This document shows, in pieces, positions 1 to 5,703 of a stretch of DNA of 5,703 nt. The notes under the pieces are model-generated. The model was not told the DNA's origin and did no database searches. It worked only from the letters and a program-made list of their open reading frames with translations. Location of the stretch: contig JALGZO010000575.1 of NCBI GenBank assembly GCA_025774865.1, positions 1 to 5,703 on the forward strand, in the 5' to 3' direction. Numbering within the stretch: the first letter of the stretch is position 1; each line of letters begins with the position of its first letter. Origin of the DNA: a bacterium (GTDB lineage Bacteria; ARS69). The position numbers and the translations under genes are program-made.

Positions 1-1829
1 AGCTCATCGAGAACTTCGATCCCGCGGTGCAGCGCGTCATCTTCAGATGCCTCGATCACGACCCCGCGCGGCGTCCGCCGTCGGCGCTCGCGGTGGCGGC
101 GGCCCTGCCGGGCGCGGACCCGATCGCGGCCGCCCTCGCCGCTGGAGAAACCCCGAGCCCCGAGATGGTCGCACGGTCTGGCGAGGAGGGAGCGCTGGCT
201 CCGCGGGTCGCGGTTCCCCTGTTGCTGTTCGCGCTGATCACGCTCGGGATCGCCACGTTCCTGATCGGCAAGGTGGGCATGCTCGGGACGCTTTCCCCGG
301 AGCTTCCTCCCCAGGTTCTCGCCGATCGCGCGCGGCAGTTCGTCCAGCAGCTCGGGTATACCGAGACGCCTCGAGATTCGCGGTACGGGTTCTTGTCCTC
401 GTCTCATCAGGCTCTCGTTCGCCGGGCGAGGGAGGCGGACGACTCTCCCGATCGGTGGGACCGGCTCCGCACGGAGCGTCCGTCACCTCTGACGTTCTGG
501 TACCGCCGGAGCCCGCGCGTCCTCGTGCCCGACAGCGAGTTCGGGCGGGTGTCTTTCTCGGATCCTCCCATGCGAATCTCCGGAATGATGCAGGTGGTTC
601 TCGACCCGAGCGGCCGCTTCGAGTTCCTGAAGGTGGTGCCGCCGCAGTTCGACGATTCGACCGAGCCCGCGCGGGACCCCGACTGGCAGGCGGCGTTCCG
701 GATGGCGGAGCTGGATTTCGACTCGTTCACCCCGGCGACGCCGCAGTGGATCGCGGAGGTCCACTCGGATGTGCGAGTGGCGTGGACGGGAAACTATCCG
801 GGGCAGCCCGACCTCGAGGTCCGGGTCGAGGCCGCGGCGTATCGCGGGCGGCTCGTCTACTTCGACCTGATGCATCCGTGGGAGAGGCCCTGGCGCATGG
901 CGGATCAGGAATCGGCGGCGGACCGAGCGCGGGGCGCCGTCAATAGCGCCCTGTTCGTCATCATCCTCGTGGGAAGCATCCTGCTCACACGACGGAACCT
1001 CCGGCTCGGACGGGGGGATCGGCGCGGCGCCTACGTGCTCGCGGGAACGGTGGCGGGCGTTTTCACGATCGGATGGGCGTTTCAAGCGAGTCACGTATCC
1101 CGTTTCGATCGAGAGACGCAGCTGTTCATCAACTGGACGGGTCGGGCGCTGTTCGACGCCGTCACGATCTGGCTCATGTACGTGGCGCTGGAGCCGTTCG
1201 TACGGCGGCGTTGGCCGAACTTGCTCGTTTCCTGGTCGCGGCTTCTCTCCGGGCGGTGGCGCGACCCGCTCGTCGGCAGGAGTCTTCTCGTCGGTAGTGC
1301 GTTCGGAACCGCGGCTCTTCTTCTGGGCATCCTGATGACGGAGCTGCCGGCGCTCCTCGGCCGGCCGCCGGCGGTTCCGTTGTCGATGGACTGGGACTCG
1401 CTGGTGGGGACGCGCTTCGCGATCAGCGAGCTCTTCTTCGGGATGCGTCACACGATCGTCAATCCCATGTTCGTGCTGATGCTGCTCGTCGTCGTGAGGG
1501 TCCTCCTCCGGCATCAGTGGGTCGCGCTGGGGCTGGTCGTTCTCGTCTTCACCGCGTTGACCAGTACCGACCTGGAGTATCCGGCGCTGCAGGTGCCGTT
1601 CAATCTCGTCATCTGGCTGCTCGTCATGGTCACCCTGCTGCGGTTCGGGCTCGTGGGCATCATGGCGATGTATCTCGTCGGGATCGAGATGCCGGAGCAC
1701 GCGCTCACGCTCGACTTCTCCACCTGGTACGCGGGGAACTCGATGATCGTCCTGCTGGTCCCGGCGGCGCTTGCGATCTTCGGATTCTGGACGTCGCTCG
1801 CCGGTAGATCGGTGTTCGCGGACGATTAG
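1..1829 (+). CDS. Transmembrane Ser/Thr protein kinase, C-terminal part (5' end outside window)
   Basis: The frame is open to the left edge (first full codon at position 3), so this is the last 608 codons of a longer gene. Residues 1-28 match the end of a Hanks-type kinase C-lobe: a CLDHDPARRPPSA segment, the subdomain XI region with its conserved Arg. The LPGADP...GETPSPEMVA linker that follows is typical of kinases from Acidobacteria-like and related phyla. The ATP-binding and catalytic motifs lie upstream and cannot be checked. One membrane helix follows (about 69-91), then a soluble stretch of about 220 residues (92-314), probably extracytoplasmic, with no domain I recognise. About eight more hydrophobic helices come next (near 315-330, 342-361, 382-400, 423-444, 489-502, 506-521, 533-560, 579-601). 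Family knowledge suggests a cytoplasmic kinase coupled to a membrane sensor; the signal and substrates are unknown. It ends at TAG, 2 bp from the stop of the convergent transporter gene. The kinase assignment is fairly sure; the role of the tail is not. Confidence 0.85.
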   Translation, partial: LIENFDPAVQRVIFRCLDHDPARRPPSALAVAAALPGADPIAAALAAGETPSPEMVARSGEEGALAPRVAVPLLLFALITLGIATFLIGKVGMLGTLSPELPPQVLADRARQFVQQLGYTETPRDSRYGFLSSSHQALVRRAREADDSPDRWDRLRTERPSPLTFWYRRSPRVLVPDSEFGRVSFSDPPMRISGMMQVVLDPSGRFEFLKVVPPQFDDSTEPARDPDWQAAFRMAELDFDSFTPATPQWIAEVHSDVRVAWTGNYPGQPDLEVRVEAAAYRGRLVYFDLMHPWERPWRMADQESAADRARGAVNSALFVIILVGSILLTRRNLRLGRGDRRGAYVLAGTVAGVFTIGWAFQASHVSRFDRETQLFINWTGRALFDAVTIWLMYVALEPFVRRRWPNLLVSWSRLLSGRWRDPLVGRSLLVGSAFGTAALLLGILMTELPALLGRPPAVPLSMDWDSLVGTRFAISELFFGMRHTIVNPMFVLMLLVVVRVLLRHQWVALGLVVLVFTALTSTDLEYPALQVPFNLVIWLLVMVTLLRFGLVGIMAMYLVGIEMPEHALTLDFSTWYAGNSMIVLLVPAALAIFGFWTSLAGRSVFADD

Positions 1830-1831
1830 CG

Positions 1832-3646
1832 TCAGATCCTCGCCTGGTACGTGTACAGCTCGTAGTAGCGACCCTCGCTCGCGATGAGCTCGTCGTGCGT
1901 CCCGCGCTCGACGATCCGGCCGTTCTCCATGACGAGAATCTGATCGGCGCGCCGGATCGTGCTGAGTCGGTGCGCGATGACGATCGTCGTCCGCCCGACC
2001 ATCAGCTGGCCGAGGCTTTGCTGGATGAACGCCTCACTCTCGTTGTCCAGGCTCGAGGTCGCCTCGTCGAGAATCAGGATCCGGGCGTCGGCGAGTGCGG
2101 CGCGCGCGATGGAGACCCGCTGCCGCTGGCCGCCGGAGAGCTTCACCCCCCGTTCTCCGATGAGCGTATCGAGTCCGTCATCGAAGCGGTCCGTGAACTC
2201 CGACACGTGAGCTGCATCGACCGCGGCCGTGAGGTGCTCGTCGGTCGCGTCCGGCCGCGCGAAGAGGATGTTTTCGCGAATGGTCCCTTCGAACAGGAAC
2301 TCGTCCTGTAGCACGATGCCGAGCTGACGGCGATAGCTGTCGAGCCGGACACGCGCGAGGTCGTGTCCGTCGACCCGGACCACTCCCCCCGTCGGCGTCC
2401 GGAACGAAGCCGCGAGAGCGGCCGTGGTCGACTTCCCGGAGCCCGAGCTGCCTACCAATGCCGTCGTGGTTCCGGCCGGAGCCTCGAAGCTCACGCCCTC
2501 CAGCACCGGTTTTCCCTCCTCGTACTCGAACCAGACGTCTTCGAATCGGATGTCCCCGCGCAAGTCGCGCACGACGACGGACCGCGCTTCCTCGTCGCCC
2601 TCGGGGTGGAGGCGAAGGATCTCTTCCATCCGGTCGAGTCCCGCGAACGCCTCGGTCATCTGCGTGCCGATGTTGCTCATCTGCACGATCGGCGCGACGA
2701 GGAACGCGAGGTACAGCGTGAACGCCACGAACTCCCCGACCGTCATCTCGCCCCGGAGGATCATCATCCCCCCGACGCCCATGATGATGACGCTCGTGAG
2801 GCCCATCAGGAGCGTGGCGAGGCTCGTCACGAGGCTCGTGGCTGTGAGAGATTCCCGGACGTTGCGAAAAATCCGATCGACGCCTTCCTCGAACACTCGG
2901 GTCTCGTGCGGCTCCGCCCCGAACCCTTTGATCACCCGGATGCCGCCGAGTGTCTCCGTCACGCGGCCCGTCACCTCCGCGCTTATGGCCCCCCGCTTCC
3001 GGAAGATCGGCCGGATGTACGCGAACGCCCTCATCGAGATGACCCCGAAGACGACGAGCGGGATGAACGCGTAGAGCGTCATCTCCGCGTTGATGCGGAG
3101 AAGGAGCACGAGCGCCACGACGGATGTCAGCACTCCCCCGACGAGCTGCACGAGACCCGTGCCGACGAGGTTCCGCACGCCCTCCACGTCGTTCATGATC
3201 CGCGAGACGAGCGCGCCCGACTTGTTGTCGTCGAAGAACGAGATCGGCAGACGGATGATCTGCTTCTGCATCTGGGCCCGTAGCACCGAGATCAGATGCT
3301 GGGCCTCCACACTGAGAATCCGGGTCAGCCCGAACGACGTCACCGACTGCACGAGAAGGGCCCCGCCCACCACGAGCAAGAGCAGTCGGAGCAACCCGGT
3401 GTCGTGGTCGACGAGGACGTTGTCTATCAGGTATTTCGTGGAACCCGGAAGCACGAGCCCGGCGATCCGATTGATCGCCACGAGCACGAGCCCGAGGAAG
3501 ACGAGCTTCTTGCGGGGCCACACGATCGTCCGGAACGCGTGGCGAACGCTGGACAGCGAGATCTGCGCCGGCTTCGCGGCCGGGCGATCGGCGCGCGGCT
3601 TCGCGGCCGGTGCCGCTCGCCGTGGGGTCTCGACGTTTCCGCTCAT
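1832..3646 (-). CDS. ABC exporter half-transporter (fused permease and ATPase, ABCB/MsbA-like)
   Basis: Complete 604-residue protein, the usual size for a half-transporter that works as a homo- or heterodimer in the inner membrane and exports a lipid, drug or peptide using ATP. The permease part has six hydrophobic helices (about 44-66, 85-107, 166-185, 190-208, 272-298, 303-324). The nucleotide-binding domain (about 368-604) has every expected motif: A-loop Tyr375, Walker A GSSGSGKST (399-407, Lys405), Q-loop Gln447, GERG X-loop (497-500), signature LSGGQ (503-507), Walker B ILILDE (523-528, Glu528), SSLD D-loop (531-534) and His559. No catalytic residue is missing, so both sites of a homodimer should be active. 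The N-terminus (1-30) is a polar Ala/Pro/Lys-rich extension. The ATG at 3646 is the first start after an in-frame TAG upstream; it lacks a Shine-Dalgarno sequence. The substrate cannot be read from the sequence; a lipid-A-type flippase and a multidrug exporter are both possible, so no gene symbol is given. Confidence 0.95.
   Translation of the reverse strand: MSGNVETPRRAAPAAKPRADRPAAKPAQISLSSVRHAFRTIVWPRKKLVFLGLVLVAINRIAGLVLPGSTKYLIDNVLVDHDTGLLRLLLLVVGGALLVQSVTSFGLTRILSVEAQHLISVLRAQMQKQIIRLPISFFDDNKSGALVSRIMNDVEGVRNLVGTGLVQLVGGVLTSVVALVLLLRINAEMTLYAFIPLVVFGVISMRAFAYIRPIFRKRGAISAEVTGRVTETLGGIRVIKGFGAEPHETRVFEEGVDRIFRNVRESLTATSLVTSLATLLMGLTSVIIMGVGGMMILRGEMTVGEFVAFTLYLAFLVAPIVQMSNIGTQMTEAFAGLDRMEEILRLHPEGDEEARSVVVRDLRGDIRFEDVWFEYEEGKPVLEGVSFEAPAGTTTALVGSSGSGKSTTAALAASFRTPTGGVVRVDGHDLARVRLDSYRRQLGIVLQDEFLFEGTIRENILFARPDATDEHLTAAVDAAHVSEFTDRFDDGLDTLIGERGVKLSGGQRQRVSIARAALADARILILDEATSSLDNESEAFIQQSLGQLMVGRTTIVIAHRLSTIRRADQILVMENGRIVERGTHDELIASEGRYYELYTYQARI
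3569..3610. repeat. In-frame 15-bp direct repeat in the transporter N-terminus
   Basis: The same 15 bases (CGGCTTCGCGGCCGG) occur at 3569-3583 and 3596-3610, with start points 27 bp (nine codons) apart. On the minus strand each copy encodes PAAKP (residues 13-17 and 22-26 of the ABC transporter). This produces a small Ala/Pro/Lys repeat in the cytoplasmic tail before the first membrane helix. It looks like a local slippage-type duplication in a flexible extension and carries no recognised function. Confidence 0.6.
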
Positions 3647-3652
3647 GGCGAG

Positions 3653-3658
3653 AGGGTA
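3653..3658 (-). promoter_or_regulatory. Possible -10 element (TACCCT) of the ABC transporter gene
   Basis: On the minus strand TACCCT fits the minimal TAnnnT -10 pattern and ends 6 nt before the ATG at 3646. That spacing would place the transcript start at or next to the A of the start codon, giving a leaderless mRNA. This agrees with the absence of any Shine-Dalgarno sequence before this gene. No convincing -35 element is seen about 17 bp upstream. The match is short and could be chance. Confidence 0.25.
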
Positions 3659-3703
3659 AGGGATTCGCTCGGTCCGCGCGATCCCGGTCGTGGCCTCTGC
3701 CGT

Positions 3704-3709
3704 GAGGTG
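3704..3709 (+). promoter_or_regulatory. Shine-Dalgarno-like GAGGTG favouring the TTG start at 3715
   Basis: GAGGTG is a six-base perfect match to the consensus complement of the 16S rRNA 3' end. Counting from the end of GAGG, 7 nt separate it from the TTG at 3715, an ideal spacing. The ATG at 3724 is 16 nt away, which is too far. This site therefore decides between the two possible starts in favour of TTG, if the mRNA begins upstream of it. Confidence 0.4.
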
Positions 3710-3710
3710 C

Positions 3711-3716
3711 TACATT
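3711..3716 (+). promoter_or_regulatory. Possible extended -10 (TGC-TACATT) of the propeller gene
   Basis: TACATT matches TATAAT at four of six positions, including the key first, second and sixth bases. TG one base upstream (3708-3709) gives an extended -10. It ends 7 nt before the ATG at 3724, so transcription from it would begin at or beside that ATG and give a leaderless message. This reading conflicts with use of the GAGGTG/TTG start. The -35 region (around 3688-3693) is not convincing. Confidence 0.3.
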
Positions 3717-5529
3717 GATTACCATGCGTACCGTGCCCAACTGTTTCGCGGCGGCGCTCCTGCTTCTTCTCGGCGTCGTGCCGGTCCGGAGCGACCCGGA
3801 GTCCGAGGGGGAGCTCCTGGAGGACCCGCCCGGAATCTCCGCCCGCCCCCGGCCGGGTGCTCCTCCCGAGGCGCCGATCACATTCGGAGCATTCAGCTCC
3901 GTGCAGGTGAACGTCGACGCCAAGGGCGCCAACATCCCGGGCGACGCGGCGAACGAGCCCTCGATCGCCGTCGATCCGATCGCGCCGAACCGGATGGCCA
4001 TCGGGTGGCGCCAGTTCGACACGATCACATCGAACTTCAGGCAGGCGGGCTACGCCTGGTCGATCGACGGCGGACGGACCTGGACCGCCAGCGTGCTCGA
4101 TCCCGGCGTCTTCCGAAGCGACCCGGTGCTCGACTTCGACGCGACCGGCGTCTTCTATTACTCGAGTCTCCAGACCGACTTTACCGTCGACGTCTACACG
4201 TCTCTCGACCACGGAGCGAGCTGGCTCGCGCCGGTCGACGCGTTCGGCGGCGACAAGCAGTGGCTCGGGGTCGATCGCACGAGCGGAATCGGGGCGGGAC
4301 ATCTCTACCAGTTCTGGAACGTATTCGCCGGCTGCTGCGGTGACCGCATCTTCACCCGCTCGACCGATGGTGCCGTCTCCTTCGAGGAACCGATCTTGAT
4401 GAATCCGACCCCTCGCCGGGGCGCGCTGACGGTGGGGCCGGACGGCACGGCGTACTTCGCGGGGATGGATCCGAGTGACGCCAGCGTCTTCTACGCGGTC
4501 CGCTCCGCCGACGCGCAGAATGCCGCGGTGACCCCGACGTTCCAGTCGGCGTCGGTCGACCTCGGCGGCAGCCTGGTCCGACCGGTGAACGACTTCGGCT
4601 GGCCGAATCCCAACGGGCTCAACGGTCAGGTCTGGGTCGCGGCGGATCACTCGCTGGGGCCGACCGCCGGCTACGTGTACGAGCTCTGCTCCGTGGATCC
4701 TTCCGGTTCCGATCCCATGGACGTTCGCTTCGCCAGGAGTCAGAACGGCGGCGTCACGTGGAGCCCGAGCAAGCGAGTGAACGACGATCCCCTCAGCGCT
4801 GGATCTTTCCAGTGGTTCGGCACGATGGCCGTCGCTCCGGGCGGACGGATCGACGTCGTCTGGAACGACACGCGAGACACCGGCGTCCCGAACGAGAGCG
4901 CACTCTTCTACTCCTCCTCCACGGACGGTGGTACGACGTGGTCCGCGGACCAGCAGCTCAGCCCGACCTGGGACAGCCATGTCGGGTTCCCGAACCAGAA
5001 CAAGATCGGCGACTATTACCACATGATTTCCGACGATGTCGGCGCGCACCTCGCGTGGGCCGCCACGTTCCACGGCGAGCAGGACGTCTACTACCTTCGC
5101 ATCGGTGACTACGACTGCAACACGAACGGGGTCGCCGATTCGCTCGACATCGCCAACGGCACGAGCCCCGATGTCAACGAGAATGGAATCCCGGACGAGT
5201 GCGAGCCGCAGGCGACCGACGTCGCCGACCTGACGCTCGGCTCGGAGCAGCCGCGACTTCTCCGGCGGACCTCGCCGAATCCGTTCACGCGAGCGGCAAC
5301 GATCGAGATCGACTTGCCCCGGGCCGCCGCCTCCGTGCGCCTCCGCGTGTTCGACGCGACCGGACGCGCGGTGCGGACGCTCCTCTCTGAGCCGTTGCCG
5401 GCCGGACCTCACCGGATCGAGTGGGACGGCCGCGACGCCGAGGGTGGACTTGTTCCTTCCGGGGTCTACTTCACGCGGATTGAAGCCGGCGCCCGCACCG
5501 ACGTTCGGAGAATGGTGCTGGTGCGCTGA
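3715..5529 (+). CDS. Secreted Asp-box (BNR/sialidase-like) beta-propeller protein with Ca-binding segment and FlgD-like/sorting C-terminal domain
   Basis: From TTG 3715 the protein has 604 residues; ATG 3724 gives 601. A signal peptide is visible (MRTVPNC, then a Leu/Ala-rich core, probable cleavage after VRS near 26), and it lacks a lipobox. The main body (about 55-463) is a beta-propeller with five Asp boxes: SIDGGRTW 116-123, SLDHGASW 163-170, STDGAVSF 216-223 (degenerate), SQNGGVTW 342-349 and STDGGTTW 402-409. The EPSIAVDP segment (81-88) is typical of proteins annotated as sialidase family. I see no clear Arg triad or RIP motif, so sialidase activity should not be assumed. Residues 465-497 form two Ca-binding-type loops (DYDCNTNGVAD and DVNENGIPDEC) with a likely C468-C496 disulfide. 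Residues 520-604 run from SPNPF through GVYF to MVLVR, a FlgD-like Ig or type IX secretion sorting domain. The protein is therefore probably exported and surface-attached or released. Substrate unknown. Confidence 0.88.
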   Translation: MITMRTVPNCFAAALLLLLGVVPVRSDPESEGELLEDPPGISARPRPGAPPEAPITFGAFSSVQVNVDAKGANIPGDAANEPSIAVDPIAPNRMAIGWRQFDTITSNFRQAGYAWSIDGGRTWTASVLDPGVFRSDPVLDFDATGVFYYSSLQTDFTVDVYTSLDHGASWLAPVDAFGGDKQWLGVDRTSGIGAGHLYQFWNVFAGCCGDRIFTRSTDGAVSFEEPILMNPTPRRGALTVGPDGTAYFAGMDPSDASVFYAVRSADAQNAAVTPTFQSASVDLGGSLVRPVNDFGWPNPNGLNGQVWVAADHSLGPTAGYVYELCSVDPSGSDPMDVRFARSQNGGVTWSPSKRVNDDPLSAGSFQWFGTMAVAPGGRIDVVWNDTRDTGVPNESALFYSSSTDGGTTWSADQQLSPTWDSHVGFPNQNKIGDYYHMISDDVGAHLAWAATFHGEQDVYYLRIGDYDCNTNGVADSLDIANGTSPDVNENGIPDECEPQATDVADLTLGSEQPRLLRRTSPNPFTRAATIEIDLPRAAASVRLRVFDATGRAVRTLLSEPLPAGPHRIEWDGRDAEGGLVPSGVYFTRIEAGARTDVRRMVLVR

Positions 5530-5537
5530 TATGGAAC

Positions 5538-5553
5538 GACCCTGTCAAGGGTC
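5538..5553. terminator. Perfect 6-bp hairpin between convergent genes, weak bidirectional terminator candidate
   Basis: GACCCT (5538-5543) and AGGGTC (5548-5553) form a perfect six-pair stem around a GTCA loop. It lies 8 nt after the TGA of the propeller gene and contains the stop codon of the minus-strand gene in its loop region. Its place between two converging genes fits termination in both directions. No U-tract follows on either strand and the stem is short, so it is a poor intrinsic terminator by the standard model. Confidence 0.3.
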
Positions 5554-5703
5554 TCTGAGGGTGGTGGGCGGCATCGTGGACTGAATCGAGGTCCCGGTCC
5601 GGAACGGGTTCGGCCGCGCTCGAAGCTCCGACTCGGGAACGATCGTGACGTCGACGTCCGTGACGGTGAGACCGCACAACATCGGGATCCTCCCGCGTGG
5701 GGC
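5545..5703 (-). CDS. 3' end of a convergent gene, product ending shortly after a PNPF motif (partial)
   Basis: A minus-strand frame is open from the right edge to a TGA at 5545-5547, giving 52 codons with no start required inside the window. About 85% of the third codon positions are G or C, as expected for a coding frame in this genome. The product reads LTVTDVDVTIVPESELRA and then RPNPFRTGTSIQ, followed by STMPPTTLRDP and the stop. PNPF after a polar linker is how the C-terminal FlgD-like/sorting domains of exported proteins begin, as in the SPNPF of the neighbouring propeller protein. Here the domain is cut off about 18 residues after the motif, instead of running for the usual 75-85. The other two frames do not restore it. 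It may be a truncated secreted protein, a decaying gene or a chance open frame. Confidence 0.5.
   Translation of the reverse strand, partial: APRGRIPMLCGLTVTDVDVTIVPESELRARPNPFRTGTSIQSTMPPTTLRDP

Noticed and set aside
483-1700. Long minus-strand open frame (405 codons) opposite the kinase
   Set aside because: The product is dominated by Arg, Glu, His, Pro and Asp with no hydrophobic core, as expected for the complement of a GC-rich membrane-protein gene. The kinase frame on the plus strand has clear family motifs.
1821-1833. Hairpin GACG-ATTAG-CGTC at the kinase/transporter junction as a shared terminator
   Set aside because: The stem has only four pairs and no U-tract follows on either strand; too weak to call.
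2178-4028. Minus-strand open frame of 616 codons overlapping the transporter in another frame
   Set aside because: It reads out of frame through the Walker and signature motifs, crosses the divergent promoter region and gives an Arg/Gly/Asp-rich product. The 604-residue ABC frame explains the DNA.
3643-5412. Long minus-strand open frame (589 codons) opposite the propeller gene
   Set aside because: Arg/Val/Asp-rich low-complexity translation with no recognisable motif. The opposite frame has a signal peptide, five Asp boxes and a C-terminal domain, so this is a shadow produced by high GC.
3715-5529. Active sialidase (nanH-type) assignment
   Set aside because: Asp boxes and the propeller are present, but a catalytic Arg triad and the RIP motif are not evident. 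Asp boxes also occur in many non-sialidase proteins, so only the fold is called.
5471-5677. Minus-strand open frame of 68 codons at the right end
   Set aside because: It overlaps the end of the propeller gene and is out of frame with the better 5545-5703 frame, which has coding-like third positions, is open to the edge and contains PNPF.

Overview
The window is GC-rich bacterial DNA with three large genes and the tail of a fourth, packed tightly. The gene families suggest a Gram-negative member of the FCB-related or Acidobacteria-like lineages (for example Eisenbacteria or Gemmatimonadota). Three features point there: a Ser/Thr kinase carrying a GETPSPEMVA-type linker after its C-lobe and a polytopic membrane tail; a secreted beta-propeller protein ending in a Ca-binding NGxxD segment; and an SPNPF...GVYF...VLVR C-terminal domain of the FlgD-like/type IX sorting type. 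The taxonomic placement is inference from remembered family distributions, not a search result.

Layout: (1) positions 1-1829, plus strand, the C-terminal end of a transmembrane Ser/Thr protein kinase whose catalytic core lies to the left of the window; (2) 1832-3646, minus strand, a complete ABCB/MsbA-type half-transporter, convergent with the kinase with only 2 bp between the stop codons; (3) a 68-77 bp divergent control region; (4) 3715 (or 3724)-5529, plus strand, a secreted Asp-box (BNR) beta-propeller protein; (5) 5545-5703, minus strand, the last 52 codons of a gene entering from the right, whose product also contains a PNPF motif but stops soon after it. A small perfect hairpin sits between the last two convergent genes.

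There is no visible operon linking the three main genes: kinase and transporter converge, transporter and propeller diverge. A shared regulatory region for the transporter and the secreted protein is possible. I see no RNA genes, CRISPR arrays, insertion sequences or attachment sites. No clearly new system is visible. The most useful observations are the undescribed membrane and periplasmic part of the kinase, the unusual start region of the divergent pair, and the short convergent tail with a truncated sorting-type domain.
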